Notes: generated from the letters alone by a model not told the origin. A stretch of DNA of 64,000 bases from Pseudalkalibacillus hwajinpoensis (GCF_015234585.1 NZ_JADFCM010000004.1:1-64000); one strand, 5' to 3'; shown: positions 7,985 through 18,747, counted from the first letter of the stretch. Translations and numbers: made by a program.

Positions 7985-9397
7985 TTATTTGAAGAAATTT
8001 TGAACTGAGGCTACAGCTGCCTCCCCCTGATCAATACAGTCCGGGAGACCTACTCCATTGTATGAAGCTCCAGCTAGAAAAACGCCCGGCATTTTCTTTT
8101 CAATTCCTGAAATGACGGTTTCAATTCTATTACGGTGGCCAACCTCATATTGCGGCATAGATTGTCTCCATCTCGTAATTCGGTAAAACTCAGGGTGGCC
8201 TTCAATTTCCATAATTTGATTCAGATCGTTTAATACTGTCTGAACGATTTCTTCATCACTTTTCTCAACAATTCCATCATTACCTGCTCGACCTACATAA
8301 CAACGAAGAAGTACTTTTCCTTTTGGTGCAGAATGTTGCCACTTACGATGTGTCCAGGTACAGGCGGTAATCGTATAATCAGCGTTTCTAGATACAACAA
8401 ATCCTGTTCCGTCCATTGCCTTTTTTATGGCTTCTTCAGGGAAAGCCATTGCAACTGTTGCAACCGTTGTGGAAGGCATTTCCTTTAGTGGAGCTACTTC
8501 CTGATGGTCTCGTAACATATGATGTACCTGCTGATGCGGGGTCGTGATGATAACAGAATCAGCCGATAACTCCTCGCCGTTTGTTGTCTTAAGCGTGTAA
8601 GATCCATCGGCCTCATTTTGCTTTAATCGATCCACGTTAACATTTTTTCTAATGTTAACGTCTGTTAAACATCTTTCAATCCCCATAACAAATGACTGTA
8701 AACCTGATTTGACCGTAAGAAAAGCCGGCTTTTTCTTACCAGTGCTTCGGCGAGAAGGTGGTGTCGTCTTCTTCATCCCTAGAATTAAACTACGGTACTT
8801 TCTTTCCACTTCTGAGAATTGAGGGAAAGTTGACATAAGGCTGAGTTTATCGATATCTCCTGCATAAATACCTGACAGTAAAGGTTCGATTAAATTCTCA
8901 ACAACCTCATTCCCAAGTCTTCTTCGAAAGAATAGTCCAAGTGACTGATCTCCCTCTCCCTGTTCTCTCCTCGGAAGAACTAAATCTCCTGCTGCTCTAG
9001 CTTTCCCTTTTAAGCTAAATAGCTTTGTCGAGATAAATGGAGAAAGCTCCGTTGGGATTCCCATTACTGCTCCACCTGGAATCGGATAGAGCTGGTCATT
9101 ATTTAATACGAAGGCCTGTCCAGTGGAATTCGGAACAAGTTGATCTCCCATTCCCACTTCATTCACAAGACGTGCTGCGCTTTCCTTTCTAGCAAGAAAG
9201 GAGTCAGGACCACGTTCAATCACAAAGCCATTTGTCGTATCCGTTTGAATCTTTCCACCTAAACGATCTTTGCCTTCAAGTAACGTGATTTCATAGGATC
9301 GATTTTCGTTCCTCATCTCTTTTTGAAGGTAATAGGCGGCGGTTAATCCAGTAATCCCGCCTCCGATAATCACGATTTTTTTTGTTTGTTTACTCAT
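7985..9397 (-). CDS. hemY: Coproporphyrinogen III oxidase / protoporphyrinogen oxidase HemY (CgoX)
   Basis: 470 residues, the usual length for the family. The N-terminal FAD-binding Rossmann motif is [27 protein letters not shown] and the C-terminal [18 protein letters not shown] are conserved HemY blocks. In Gram-positive bacteria this enzyme oxidises coproporphyrinogen III to coproporphyrin III in the coproporphyrin-dependent heme pathway, using O2. It overlaps the end of hemH by 8 bp, so translation is coupled. It is the last gene of hemE-hemH-hemY. Confidence 0.95.
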   Translation of the reverse strand: MSKQTKKIVIIGGGITGLTAAYYLQKEMRNENRSYEITLLEGKDRLGGKIQTDTTNGFVIERGPDSFLARKESAARLVNEVGMGDQLVPNSTGQAFVLNNDQLYPIPGGAVMGIPTELSPFISTKLFSLKGKARAAGDLVLPRREQGEGDQSLGLFFRRRLGNEVVENLIEPLLSGIYAGDIDKLSLMSTFPQFSEVERKYRSLILGMKKTTPPSRRSTGKKKPAFLTVKSGLQSFVMGIERCLTDVNIRKNVNVDRLKQNEADGSYTLKTTNGEELSADSVIITTPHQQVHHMLRDHQEVAPLKEMPSTTVATVAMAFPEEAIKKAMDGTGFVVSRNADYTITACTWTHRKWQHSAPKGKVLLRCYVGRAGNDGIVEKSDEEIVQTVLNDLNQIMEIEGHPEFYRITRWRQSMPQYEVGHRNRIETVISGIEKKMPGVFLAGASYNGVGLPDCIDQGEAAVASVQNFFK

Positions 9398-10343
9398 ACT
9401 GTATCATCTTCTTTTTTATTAGTTCATGCTTTACAACTGTGGCTAATATCTCTATAAATTCATCCGTTGCATTGGGCATTTCCGGACGATGATAGGCTGC
9501 ACCAAGTTCATTGGTCATTTGTTGACATTCGTAATCATTGTCATATAGCACCTCGAGATGATCAGCGACAAATCCTACAGGACAGTAAATAAATCCTGTG
9601 TAACCTTCTTGCTCAAATAAGTCTCGAGTTAAATCTTGAATATCTGGCCCAATCCACGGATCTGGCGTATTGCCCTCGCTCTGCCAGCCAATGGCATAAT
9701 GTTCTATCCCAGCTCTTTCAGCAATATGCTTTGCCGTTTCTTCTAGCTGGCCAGGATAAGGATCCCCGTTCTGCAAGATTCTCTCAGGCAAACTGTGAGC
9801 AGAGAATATAACAATGGTTTTCTTTTTTTCCTTAGCATCAATCTGACTTAAACACGATTGTAATTGATTCACCCAATATTGGATGAACTTAGGCTCGTTG
9901 TACCACTGGTCGATCGCATAGATATTGGGGAAGCCCCGTTTATCTGCTTCAGCTCTCGCTCGTTCATTATAGGTCTTTACACTTAATGTAGAGTAATGCG
10001 GAGCAAGAACAAGACTAACGGCTTCCTCAATCCCATCTTTCTGCATATTCCGAACGGCATCTTCTACAAAAGGTTCAATATGCTTCAAGCCAAGATAGCT
10101 CTTAAACTCTACCTCTTCGCCAAATTCTTCATTCATACGATCCTCTAGCTTTTGAGCCTGTTTTGTTGTTATATCCGATAAGGGAGATATACCACCAATC
10201 GCTTCATACCGTTCAATCAAATCCTCCAACATTTCTTCTGTAGGTCGCTTCCCCCGACGTATATGTGTGTAGTATGGTTCAATTTCTGCTTCACTTCGCG
10301 GTGTACCGTAAGCCATAACTAAAAGGCCAATGGTTCGCTTCAT
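9390..10343 (-). CDS. hemH: Coproporphyrin ferrochelatase HemH (CpfC)
   Basis: 317 residues (B. subtilis 310). It inserts Fe(II) into coproporphyrin III. Visible conserved parts are LLVMAYGTP at the N-terminus, the catalytic His region [13 protein letters not shown], and the C-terminal [17 protein letters not shown] with the metal-site His/Glu pair. It lies 21 nt after hemE and overlaps hemY. Confidence 0.96.
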   Translation of the reverse strand: MKRTIGLLVMAYGTPRSEAEIEPYYTHIRRGKRPTEEMLEDLIERYEAIGGISPLSDITTKQAQKLEDRMNEEFGEEVEFKSYLGLKHIEPFVEDAVRNMQKDGIEEAVSLVLAPHYSTLSVKTYNERARAEADKRGFPNIYAIDQWYNEPKFIQYWVNQLQSCLSQIDAKEKKKTIVIFSAHSLPERILQNGDPYPGQLEETAKHIAERAGIEHYAIGWQSEGNTPDPWIGPDIQDLTRDLFEQEGYTGFIYCPVGFVADHLEVLYDNDYECQQMTNELGAAYHRPEMPNATDEFIEILATVVKHELIKKKMIQYE

Positions 10344-10364
10344 GCCATACCTCCCCCATTTCCA

Positions 10365-11408
10365 TTAACTGTTCTTACGCGTATATTCGTGTACAAAATT
10401 CGTTAAACGCTGCAATGTCTCAACTTGAACTTGTGGGAACACCCCATGACCTAGATTAAAGATAAATCCTGGCGTCTCCATCCCCTGATCAAGAATTTCT
10501 TTTGTTCTTTGTTCAATGACTTCCCACGGTGCAAGTAGAAGTGCAGGCTCGAGATTCCCCATGAGCGGCTTTTTAATCCCCTCAACTTCTCTCGCCTTCT
10601 TAATTGAAATTCTCCAGTCTATTCCAATTACATCAACAGGGAGCTTGTTCCATTCCTGAATAAGATGACTCGCTCCAACGCCAAACATTAACAGTGGGAC
10701 ATTCAGTTCTTTTAAAGCAGAGAAAATGCGATTCATAACAGGAGCAATATACGTCCGATAATCCATATCATTTAACGCACCAACCCATGAATCAAATAAC
10801 TGGATAGCTTGAGCACCCGCTTTTACTTGAGCTGTAAGATAAGCAATTGTCATATCCCCAAGCTTATTCATTAGCTGAAACCATCCTTCTGGATCAGAAT
10901 ACATGAATGCTTTAGTTTTATGATAATTCTTAGAGGGTCCACCTTCAATCATATAGCTTGCAACAGTAAACGGCGCTCCGCTAAATCCAATTAAAGGAAC
11001 AGACAATTGCTCCCGTAGCATCTTAATAGTTTCCATTACATAAGGAATATCTTTCAGTGGATCAAGTTCACCTAGTCGATCAATATCAGATCTACTCTTA
11101 ATGGGATTATCGATAACAGGGCCTACACCTGATTTAATTTCTACATCCACACCGATAGATGGAAGTGGCGTCATAATATCTGCAAATAGTATAGCTGAAT
11201 CAACACCAAGCTGTTCAACGGCAAATCGCGTCACTTCAGCCGCTACTTCTGGGTTTAGGTTCATTTCATGAAATGAATATTTTTCTCTAATTTTTCTATA
11301 TTCAGCCTGGTATCGACCTGCTTGTCTCATATACCAGACAGGTGTATGATCTGTCGCTTCTCCTCGGCATGCCCGAAGAAATTGATCATTAAATGATGCT
11401 TTATTCAT
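10365..11408 (-). CDS. hemE: Uroporphyrinogen decarboxylase HemE
   Basis: 347 residues after choosing the ATG at 11408, preceded by AAAGGTGG; an upstream in-frame ATG would add 37 unrelated residues. The family hallmark [11 protein letters not shown] is at about residue 20, and [17 protein letters not shown] is a second conserved block. The enzyme removes four carboxyl groups from uroporphyrinogen III to give coproporphyrinogen III, the first committed step of the pathway continued by hemH and hemY. It is first in the operon. Confidence 0.95.
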   Translation of the reverse strand: MNKASFNDQFLRACRGEATDHTPVWYMRQAGRYQAEYRKIREKYSFHEMNLNPEVAAEVTRFAVEQLGVDSAILFADIMTPLPSIGVDVEIKSGVGPVIDNPIKSRSDIDRLGELDPLKDIPYVMETIKMLREQLSVPLIGFSGAPFTVASYMIEGGPSKNYHKTKAFMYSDPEGWFQLMNKLGDMTIAYLTAQVKAGAQAIQLFDSWVGALNDMDYRTYIAPVMNRIFSALKELNVPLLMFGVGASHLIQEWNKLPVDVIGIDWRISIKKAREVEGIKKPLMGNLEPALLLAPWEVIEQRTKEILDQGMETPGFIFNLGHGVFPQVQVETLQRLTNFVHEYTRKNS

Positions 11409-11457
11409 GCTTGTCCACCTTTCTAATTGCAAAACGTACTTTTTTACATCCTTACAT

Positions 11458-11486
11458 ACTATAGCGATCGTAAGCTTCAGTGTACA
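11458..11486 (-). promoter_or_regulatory. Probable sigma-A promoter of hemEHY
   Basis: On the minus strand TGTACA (11486-11481), 17 nt, TATAGT (11463-11458), about 50 bp before hemE. The -10 and spacing are good; the -35 is weaker. Confidence 0.45.
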
Positions 11487-11580
11487 GATATTGAAGAAAA
11501 AAGTCATAAAATCGTCCAACTTTGAAGCCGTTTACATCGTCTACTTTACCATAAGTAACCGATCGTTTAAGTGAAAATCC

Positions 11581-13779
11581 TCACTCATTTACCTGTTTTT
11601 CCTCTATCTTTTTATCTTCTTTCTCTTCTTCATTACCTTTAAACCTATCAAACAAACTGACGGAAGCTTCATTAGATGCCTCTCCTTCTTGCTCTGTTAA
11701 CGGATTATAAGGAACTACTTGATAAGATACAGATCCAAAGAATGAGATCGAGTTTCTTGTATATTCCCCTTTTCCTTCAACTTCAGCTATCTTTTTTCTC
11801 TCCCCATCTTTTATTTCATAGATGTGATAAACAATACGATCATCAGAGGATGCTGTCCAATTCAATTTGACGGCGGGAAGACCATAAAGGAAATCAAAAT
11901 CTGCCTTCAAATCATTCACTTTTGGCAGGGTAATAGGTTTTTCCATATCTTTCAATCCTGAAGGCTTACTAAATTCCTTAGTACTATTCTCATCGATTGA
12001 AGTATTTACCACCTTTTTAAAAAGTTGAACCGGATATTCACTTCCACCCGTCAGATACTGTGATTCCGTTGTCCGGTCATACCCCATCCATACTGCACCC
12101 ACCAAATCTGGTGTGAAACCGACAAACCAGGCATCACGCGAACCACCCGATACTCCCTCATACGAAGTTGTTCCAGTCTTACCAGCGATAGCAACATCTG
12201 CTTCTCCACTTGTGGCGGTACCATTCTTAACGACACCTTCGAGTATTCTTGTCATATACCATGCCGTTTGTTTGGAGTATACTTTCTCTTCCTCTTGTTT
12301 TGCTTCACCTACTACCTTGCCGTCATTATTGTATAACTTACTAATAAAATAGGGATCGACATGCTTTCCTTCTTGAGCAAACGGACGATAGGCTTCCATC
12401 ATTTCAAAGGGAGAAACGCCTTTATCAATCCCTCCAAGAGCGATTTTTAAATCATTATCTTCAATTGAAAGGCCACTTTTTTCAAGAAAAGATTTTGAAT
12501 ATGAAATTCCAATCTCATTTAATAACCAAACTGCAGGTGCGTTAGCAGATACTCTGACAGCATCATAAAGAGAGAGTTGACCAGCGTATTGGTTATTATA
12601 GTTAGATGGAGAGTACCCATCGTAGTCAGTCTTTTCGTCCTTTAATAATGTGTAAGGACTGTATTCCTTTTTCTCAATTGCTGGCCCATATACGGCTATA
12701 GGCTTGAATGCAGATCCAGGCTGCCTCTTTGAGGTCACGTGGTTAAGACCCTTCTGAACATAATCACGACCTCCCTGAACCGCTACTACTCCACCACTCT
12801 TTGCATCCATCATCGAGAGAGCCCCTTGAGGCGGATTGTTAGGATCACTTCCTGGGAAAAGCTTTCCGTTTTGAAATTGTTCATAAGCTGCTTTCTGCAA
12901 ATCTTTATCCATTGGAACTACGATCTTATATCCACCACGTAATACTTCTTCATTCGAAAGATTAAATCGAGTCTTCGCTTCTTGAAGCGTCATATCAATG
13001 TACGTAAGGAAAGCTGCTTCCTTTGTTACTTCTGCCACATCAAGAGATAGCGTCTTTCCTTGAAGTCGAACCGCTTCTTTTGGTGTTAAATAATCCTGTT
13101 TCTCCATTAAAGATAGCACTAAATCTCTACGCTCTTTACTCTCTTCAGGATGATTAATTGGTGAATAATTTGAAGGTGCTTTCGGAAGCCCAGCTAACAT
13201 GGCACCTTCTTCAACACTTAACTCTGAGACTGGTTTATTAAAAAACAACATCGAAGCTGACTGTATGCCATAAGCACCATGTCCAAAATAAATCTGGTTT
13301 AAATACATTTCTAATATCTTCTTTTTACTGTAATTACGTTCTAAATTAATTGCGATAACAGCTTCCTTCGTTTTCCTCAACCAAGATTTGTCATTAGTTA
13401 GAAAAACATTCTTCGCTAATTGCTGTGTAATCGTACTTCCGCCTTCTACTTTTTTTCCAGCAAGAATATCACGATAAAGCGCTCGGCCAATTGCTTTTAC
13501 ATCAAGACCATGATGATCGTAGAATCGGCTATCTTCTGTTGCAACGAAAGCTTCCTGAACATGGTCTGGAATATCATCTATTGAGACCGGCTCACGGTTT
13601 TCAAAATAGAGTTTCGTAATAATTTCCCCATCTTCATCTACAAGTTGGGTAGCTGAATTCATCACAAGCTTTTTTTCGTCGATGACATAGTTTCCAGCAA
13701 GTAATATCCCCAAATACCCTAATAACCCAATGAGGAATACAGCTAATGTTGCGATTAAGCCTATGCCGAGTTTTTTCAT
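11581..13779 (-). CDS. pbpF: Class A penicillin-binding protein PbpF (transglycosylase/transpeptidase)
   Basis: 732 residues (B. subtilis PbpF 714). One N-terminal membrane anchor (about 8-30) is followed by a glycosyltransferase domain with EDSRFYDHHGLD and GGSTITQQLAKNVFL. The transpeptidase domain has SxxK as SAFK, SxN as SAN, and KTG in AGKTGTTSYEGVSGG. A C-terminal fibronectin-like segment (about 630-710, LNWTASSDDRIVYHIYE) and a charged tail end the protein. It polymerises and crosslinks peptidoglycan; in B. subtilis pbpF is partly forespore-expressed. ATG 13779 is preferred to GTG 13791 because AGGGAG abuts the GTG. Position upstream of hemE matches B. subtilis. Confidence 0.93.
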   Translation of the reverse strand: MKKLGIGLIATLAVFLIGLLGYLGILLAGNYVIDEKKLVMNSATQLVDEDGEIITKLYFENREPVSIDDIPDHVQEAFVATEDSRFYDHHGLDVKAIGRALYRDILAGKKVEGGSTITQQLAKNVFLTNDKSWLRKTKEAVIAINLERNYSKKKILEMYLNQIYFGHGAYGIQSASMLFFNKPVSELSVEEGAMLAGLPKAPSNYSPINHPEESKERRDLVLSLMEKQDYLTPKEAVRLQGKTLSLDVAEVTKEAAFLTYIDMTLQEAKTRFNLSNEEVLRGGYKIVVPMDKDLQKAAYEQFQNGKLFPGSDPNNPPQGALSMMDAKSGGVVAVQGGRDYVQKGLNHVTSKRQPGSAFKPIAVYGPAIEKKEYSPYTLLKDEKTDYDGYSPSNYNNQYAGQLSLYDAVRVSANAPAVWLLNEIGISYSKSFLEKSGLSIEDNDLKIALGGIDKGVSPFEMMEAYRPFAQEGKHVDPYFISKLYNNDGKVVGEAKQEEEKVYSKQTAWYMTRILEGVVKNGTATSGEADVAIAGKTGTTSYEGVSGGSRDAWFVGFTPDLVGAVWMGYDRTTESQYLTGGSEYPVQLFKKVVNTSIDENSTKEFSKPSGLKDMEKPITLPKVNDLKADFDFLYGLPAVKLNWTASSDDRIVYHIYEIKDGERKKIAEVEGKGEYTRNSISFFGSVSYQVVPYNPLTEQEGEASNEASVSLFDRFKGNEEEKEDKKIEEKQVNE

Positions 13780-13865
13780 TCTATGAGGCACTCCCTTATT
13801 AACTTAATTACAGCTAAGCTTACATGAAATAATGTTATATTTGTACTATATACAATGACGATTCT

Positions 13866-13891
13866 GTTTAGTTTTTGCCAAATAAGGGTAA
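13866..13891 (+). promoter_or_regulatory. Sigma-B-type promoter of hmoB
   Basis: GTTTAG, 14 nt, GGGTAA, about 50 bp upstream of the hmoB start. Both boxes match the general-stress consensus (GTTTAA, 12-15 nt, GGGTAT) in 5 of 6 positions. Confidence 0.65.
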
Positions 13892-13938
13892 AGTATCAGG
13901 CAATTCTCCCTGATCACTTCATTGAAAGGATGAATAAG

Positions 13939-14448
13939 ATGAACGTTTACGTTACATATGGAACTTACGACTATTTATCAAAGGTAAAAGAAGATCATGA
14001 CGGAGAAAATGTAAAGCTTTTTTCTAATTCTGATGGTGCTGCACTTTATCACGAAACGTCTTCCGAAACTTTTTTCAAAAACGCTAAGAAATACGAATTA
14101 ATGGACGAAAAAGGCGAGGTAACTGATCCTGGTTTTGTTGTTTTAAACCATATTCCTGTTGAGGAAAGTGAACGGGCGATATTTGAAGATAGGTTTAAAA
14201 ACCGCGCTGGGAAAGTGGAAAATGAACCCGGGTGTCAAGGAATTCGAATTTTACGTCCAGTTCATAACGATCCATATATCGTCGCCACATTCTGGAATAC
14301 TGAGAAGGACTTCAAGAATTGGCAAACTTCTGAAGCTTATCAAACAGCGCACAAAAATCGTAACACAAGTAAAGGACTTCCAAAAACGATCTTTTCAGGA
14401 AAGCCATATCTTAAAACTTATCAAGTCGAAAAAACAGATTCGGTTTAA
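13939..14448 (+). CDS. hmoB: Heme-degrading monooxygenase HmoB
   Basis: 169 residues (B. subtilis HmoB/YhgC 166). The C-terminal half (about 70-150) is an ABM ferredoxin-like domain with FKNRAGKVENEPGCQGIRIL and FWNTEKDFKNWQTSEAYQ followed by AHKNR, matching the IsdG-type heme monooxygenases that open the heme ring and release iron. The third ATG of the frame (13939) is chosen because GAAAGG precedes it by 9 nt. It is divergent from pbpF, as in B. subtilis, next to heme biosynthesis. A sigma-B-type promoter lies upstream. The assignment is firm; activity is inferred. Confidence 0.88.
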   Translation: MNVYVTYGTYDYLSKVKEDHDGENVKLFSNSDGAALYHETSSETFFKNAKKYELMDEKGEVTDPGFVVLNHIPVEESERAIFEDRFKNRAGKVENEPGCQGIRILRPVHNDPYIVATFWNTEKDFKNWQTSEAYQTAHKNRNTSKGLPKTIFSGKPYLKTYQVEKTDSV

Positions 14449-14468
14449 TTCTTAACGTGGTCGGGTAG
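14443..14468 (+). promoter_or_regulatory. Sigma-B-type promoter of the PRC-barrel gene
   Basis: GTTTAA, a perfect -35, 14 nt, GGGTAG. The -35 overlaps the hmoB stop codon, giving the downstream gene its own stress promoter. Confidence 0.7.
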
Positions 14469-14508
14469 TTTTTAGCTTAAGTGAATTATTCATATAGGAG
14501 TGAGCCTC

Positions 14509-15267
14509 ATGTTAGTAAGCGAGAGTGAAGTGAATAAATACACGATCGATACAAAAGATGGCCAAAAAGGCGTCTTAAAAGAGCTCTATTTCGATGATGA
14601 ACATTGGACTATAAGGTATCTTGTTGTCGATACACACAAATGGTTACCTGGTCGAAAGGTATTGATTTCTCCGATTTCAATCGAGCAATTGAATCATGAG
14701 AATGAAGCTATTTCAGTTTCGCTTACATCTGAAGAAGTAAGTGAAAGCCCTGATATTGATACCGATCAACCTATTTCTAGAAAACACGAAATGGAACTGA
14801 ACCGCCATTTTAGCTGGCCTTATTATTGGGTAGGAACTAACGCCTGGGGTAACGGGATGTATCCAAGACCGTTTATGGCTGATGATTTACCTGATGCTGA
14901 TTCAACTTTGCATCATTCTAAACAAGACGAAGAAAATCACTTGCGAAGTACTAATGAAGTAGCTGGATACCACATTCAGGCGACTGACGGTGAAATTGGT
15001 CATGTTAAAGATTTCATTTTTGATGAAGAATCATGGCAGCTTCGATATATCATTGTCGATACTAAAAACTGGTTTTCCGGAAAAGAAGTACTGCTTTCTA
15101 CAAAATGGATTCATGACATTCATTGGCAAGATCGATCGGTAGTTGTAAATATAAAAAAAGAAGAAGTTCGTCAATCACCAGAATTCCGTCTAAACGAACC
15201 CATTACTCGCCGTTTCGAAGAAGACCTTCATACGCACTATGGGAAAACGGGATACTGGAAATTTTAA
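14509..15267 (+). CDS. PRC-barrel domain-containing protein, two domains
   Basis: 252 residues with two PRC-barrel repeats (about 5-75 and 150-220). The repeats resemble each other: FDDEHWTIRYLVVDTHKWLPGRKVLISP and FDEESWQLRYIIVDTKNWFSGKEVLLST can be aligned, and each is followed by a VxVxxxxEEVRxSPE-like block. No signal peptide or membrane segment, so cytoplasmic. Related two-domain proteins are common stress proteins in Bacillaceae; the biochemical role is unknown. ATG 14509 is preceded by TAGGAG; a GTG 9 nt upstream overlaps that site. A sigma-B-type promoter supports a stress role. Confidence 0.85.
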   Translation: MLVSESEVNKYTIDTKDGQKGVLKELYFDDEHWTIRYLVVDTHKWLPGRKVLISPISIEQLNHENEAISVSLTSEEVSESPDIDTDQPISRKHEMELNRHFSWPYYWVGTNAWGNGMYPRPFMADDLPDADSTLHHSKQDEENHLRSTNEVAGYHIQATDGEIGHVKDFIFDEESWQLRYIIVDTKNWFSGKEVLLSTKWIHDIHWQDRSVVVNIKKEEVRQSPEFRLNEPITRRFEEDLHTHYGKTGYWKF

Positions 15268-15270
15268 TGA

Positions 15271-15300
15271 AAGCGAGGTGACCATTCACCTCGCTTATTT
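15271..15300 (+). terminator. Terminator after the PRC-barrel gene
   Basis: AAGCGAGGTGA and TCACCTCGCTT form an 11-bp stem with a 4-nt loop, followed by a modest ATTTC tail. Confidence 0.65.
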
Positions 15301-15340
15301 CAGACAAACTTTGAGTTGATTTCCCAGGAAATCTAACTTG

Positions 15341-15369
15341 TTGACAGCAAATCTGGATTTTTTTATATT
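15341..15369 (+). promoter_or_regulatory. Sigma-A promoter of the formate/nitrite channel gene
   Basis: TTGACA, 17 nt, TATATT. A perfect -35 and near-consensus -10, about 90 bp upstream of the start codon. Confidence 0.7.
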
Positions 15370-15455
15370 AATGGCAAAGTAAAAGCACATTCGTCAGTTT
15401 AGTCCAAAAAACAAGAACGAAAATAATAGGACAAGAAATAGATAGGAGATTTATT

Positions 15456-16319
15456 GTGGCGAATTCTAACAAAAAAGACAAACAAGTAAAATATCCTGAA
15501 AGACAATTTTATTTTCCGGCCCAAATTGTTGAAACATTTATCGCAAAAGGGGAGTCTCATAGCGCCAGACCACTGAATCGGCAGTTTATTTTATCGATCC
15601 TAGCTGGGGCATTTGTTACGTTCGGAGCTATTTTCTCTGTTCTAATTGCTATGGGAGTTGAAACGGAAGGTGTTAGTAATCTTCTTTCAGGAATAGGATT
15701 TGTAACAGGATACGCGATTGTTTTTATTTCGGGAGCCATTCTTTTTACTGAAGTTAACGTACTCCTTCCTACGTACATCCTCCAAAGAAGATTTTGGGTT
15801 CCTAAGAATATTATGAAGTTTTGGATAGTTTGTTATTTTGGTAACTTACTAGGTGCCCTGCTGGTAGGTGCTCTTGTCGTTGCATCAGGATCATTATCCC
15901 CTGAATTCTATAGCGAATTAGCTACATATACAGAGCACAAAATGAAATTCCTATCTCATGGAACGGTAGGGTGGTTTCAAATTCTTCTCTCAGGTATTAT
16001 TGCGAACTGGCTTATTGGAATGGCTGCGTTTCTTGCTACCGCAGCTCGTGATTTAACAGGTAAAGTTCTTGCTACTACACTTCCTGTCATTATATTTGTG
16101 GCAGGAAATTTCCAGCATAGTGTAGCCAACATGGGTTATTTCAGCACATCCTTTATTCATGGCTCGGAATACTCTTGGATGGAATTCCTGTTCTTTAATC
16201 TTGTTCCAGCAAGTATCGGTAACCTGATTGGCGGTGGGGTACTCGTTGCTCTAACATTTACGTATGCGTTTAAAGAAGAAATTAACGAAGAAAGCCTTCC
16301 AAAAGAAGAAGCAGAGTGA
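15456..16319 (+). CDS. Formate/nitrite transporter (FNT) family channel
   Basis: 287 residues with six predicted membrane helices and the FNT features FVTFGAIFSVL (about 50-60), a central GFVTGYAIVFISGAILFTEV, and the late LVPASIGNLIGGGVLVAL. The family forms pentameric channels for small anions such as formate, nitrite or hydrosulfide. The charged N-terminal 45 residues are longer than in FocA and recall the YfdC-like branch. The start is GTG (15456) after AGGAGA. It stands alone with its own promoter and terminator; substrate not determinable. Confidence 0.85.
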   Translation: MANSNKKDKQVKYPERQFYFPAQIVETFIAKGESHSARPLNRQFILSILAGAFVTFGAIFSVLIAMGVETEGVSNLLSGIGFVTGYAIVFISGAILFTEVNVLLPTYILQRRFWVPKNIMKFWIVCYFGNLLGALLVGALVVASGSLSPEFYSELATYTEHKMKFLSHGTVGWFQILLSGIIANWLIGMAAFLATAARDLTGKVLATTLPVIIFVAGNFQHSVANMGYFSTSFIHGSEYSWMEFLFFNLVPASIGNLIGGGVLVALTFTYAFKEEINEESLPKEEAE

Positions 16320-16320
16320 G

Positions 16321-16354
16321 AAAAAGCAGCCTGTCAGTTGACAGGCTGCTTTTT
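16321..16354. terminator. Bidirectional terminator
   Basis: A perfect 16-bp inverted repeat, AAAAAGCAGCCTGTCA with TGACAGGCTGCTTTTT around GT, between two convergent genes. Confidence 0.9.
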
Positions 16355-16368
16355 CTTCAAAGAGGATA

Positions 16369-18600
16369 TTAATGAAATAACCCTGATTCTCTGGACTTTT
16401 TCATTAAATACTTCGTCTTTTTAATGATAACTTCCTTAAGTACCGCTCCTATGAGAAGGAACACAACAGAAAAAATTCCCAAAAAGAATAAATCTTCTTT
16501 TGCTCGTGCCCATACAATTCCTCCTACTGCTTCTCTCATTAAATCTACTGCGTACGAAAATGGTAAATAAGGATGGATTGCTTGAAAGAACTCTGGTAGC
16601 AAAGCAACTGGATACGTTCCACCTGACCCAGCAATTTGAAGAACAAGAAAGACAATAGCCATCGCTTTACCTACATCCCCAAATACAGCAACTAGAGTAT
16701 AAACCATTAACATGAACACAAAGCTAATCACGAGTCCAAATAGTACAAAAAGAACAGGATTTACGATATCTACATTTAGAATAAAGAGATCTCCTGACGT
16801 TACAACAAGTGTTTGAAGGAAACCAATGCTAATAAACGTCAATAATTTTCCGAAATACACTTGGCGATTCGACGCTTCTTCAAAACCAGTGGCTTCAGTG
16901 GTAAGTAATGAAACAAGAAGAAGTGCCCCTACCCATAATGATAGAACAGTATAGAACGGTGTCATACCTGTACCGTAATTTTGAATCGGGAAGAGTGAAT
17001 TTTTACTTAACACAATAGGTTCTGCGAAAAAGCTTTGCTCTGCCATAGGATCATTCTTCAGTAAATCAATGATCTCGTTAATATCTGTTTCTCCTTGAAT
17101 CTCTCTGATTCGATCCGCAAGCTGGTTCACTTTATCATTTACGTAAGGATATTCATTTAACATGTATGCTAAAATATCTTGACCTTCCCCTATATTCTCT
17201 TCAGTACTTGAAAGAATTCGTTCCACTTCAGGGATGGTGGTTTGCGCCTCTTTTAACGTCGATCGAGCATTCGATAACGTCTTTTTCGCACTTGCCACTT
17301 CAGCAAGAACACGAGGCTCAATGTCTTCCTTGTACTCTTTTAAGAATGAATCGATTCGATCAGCTGTTTCTCCGGATTTTTCCTGAAGAGTTGTTAAAAT
17401 ATCATCTATTTCTTCTTGCTTATCAGCTAAAGTAGATCCAATTTCACCACTATCTGCTTTAATGGTCTGTAACTGTTCTTTAACTTGATCAAGATCAGCA
17501 ATTGCCTCATCGATAACCTCTTGCTGCTGCGAGTTAGCGGAAGGCTCCTGTGCTCTCTGTTGACGAGATTCTTCTCCTTCTTCCTGCGACTCCACATTCT
17601 CGTTATTATCGCTAGCTTCCTGTACTTGCTTCAATACGCCCTGAACATCATCAATACGCTGAACAGAGTCATCTACTTGTTGATTTATCTGATTTCTTAT
17701 TTCTTCTACTGAGGATAAATCAATATCTGGCGATTTTAAATCCGATAAGAACTTATTTACGTCCTCAGCTGTTTGTTGAGCTTTAGTTAAATCTTCCTCT
17801 ACTTGGGGTGCAAGCTTATTCAATCGATCTTCTGACTCATTTAAAAATTGTGTGGTTTCATCAATCGTGCTAATGCCTTCACTCGTAATTTGCTGAGCTT
17901 CCGGAAGAAGTCCTTGAACTTTATTTATCACATTTTCAGCATCTCTCGAGTCAGATAGAGCATCGGAAATCAAACGATTGATCTCTGGAAGGTTCTCTTC
18001 TAGTTTGAAGACATATTCCTCAAATTGTTTTATGTCTGATAAGTCCTTTTCAAATTCTACTCCTAAATCATTAAATACATCAAAGATCGTCCCATTTACA
18101 ACCGATACAAAGTTACTTGTAATTTGATCTACAATGACGCTCGCACCTTTTTCAGTGATCTTTGGTGCGATCGCATTTACTTTTTCGTTTACATAGTACT
18201 CTACTTCCGCTTTCTCAGGTTCATCATTAATAACTGTCCCAAGCTTCTCTGAAAAGTCTTCTGGAATGACGATCACTGCAAAATAGTCCCCATACTCAAG
18301 CTTATCCATCGCAGCTTCTCGATTTGAGAAATGCCACTCAAGACTGTCATTATCTTTCAATTCCTTCGTTAACTCTCCACCTGCATCAATCTCCTTATCC
18401 CGAATGGTTGCCCCCTTGTCTTCATTGACAATGCCAACCGGAAGCTGATCCGTTTGACTATAAGGATCCCATGATGCTCCAATATTAAACCAAGCATAAA
18501 GAGAAGGTAGAATAATGAGACCGCCTAATAGAATTGCAGCTACCCAATTCGATCCAATTCCCTTCCAATCTTTCTTGAAAATTCTTAAAATATTCTTCAT
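16369..18600 (-). CDS. YhgE/Pip family membrane protein, second copy
   Basis: 743 residues. One N-terminal membrane segment (NWVAAILLGGLIILPSLYAW) is followed by the family block WDPYSQTDQLPVGIVNEDKGA. A long predicted coiled-coil region (about 230-480) is rich in Q, E and D and lacks the LxDG repeats of the paralogue at 3445-5772. A C-terminal ABC-2-type membrane domain begins near FPIQNYGTGMTPFYTVLSLW. ATG 18600 is chosen because TAGGAG precedes it; the frame is open 30 codons further without support. The region beginning QNYGTGMTPFY parallels PNYGTGFAPYF in the first copy, supporting common origin. Confidence 0.87.
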   Translation of the reverse strand: MKNILRIFKKDWKGIGSNWVAAILLGGLIILPSLYAWFNIGASWDPYSQTDQLPVGIVNEDKGATIRDKEIDAGGELTKELKDNDSLEWHFSNREAAMDKLEYGDYFAVIVIPEDFSEKLGTVINDEPEKAEVEYYVNEKVNAIAPKITEKGASVIVDQITSNFVSVVNGTIFDVFNDLGVEFEKDLSDIKQFEEYVFKLEENLPEINRLISDALSDSRDAENVINKVQGLLPEAQQITSEGISTIDETTQFLNESEDRLNKLAPQVEEDLTKAQQTAEDVNKFLSDLKSPDIDLSSVEEIRNQINQQVDDSVQRIDDVQGVLKQVQEASDNNENVESQEEGEESRQQRAQEPSANSQQQEVIDEAIADLDQVKEQLQTIKADSGEIGSTLADKQEEIDDILTTLQEKSGETADRIDSFLKEYKEDIEPRVLAEVASAKKTLSNARSTLKEAQTTIPEVERILSSTEENIGEGQDILAYMLNEYPYVNDKVNQLADRIREIQGETDINEIIDLLKNDPMAEQSFFAEPIVLSKNSLFPIQNYGTGMTPFYTVLSLWVGALLLVSLLTTEATGFEEASNRQVYFGKLLTFISIGFLQTLVVTSGDLFILNVDIVNPVLFVLFGLVISFVFMLMVYTLVAVFGDVGKAMAIVFLVLQIAGSGGTYPVALLPEFFQAIHPYLPFSYAVDLMREAVGGIVWARAKEDLFFLGIFSVVFLLIGAVLKEVIIKKTKYLMKKSRESGLFH

Positions 18601-18747
18601 TTGCAAGCTCCTACTCGTCAAAATATGTATCCTCCAACTAGTATAATTCCCTAAGAAGTGAATTGTCATGAGAAATGAGTCCAATGTCAATCAGTCCAGT
18701 CTCTCAACCAATTGCGATAGGTACTATGTGGAGGTGTTCAGCCAATT

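Noticed and set aside
14159..14455. A 98-codon frame inside hmoB
   Set aside because: Shifted frame of hmoB, with no independent features.
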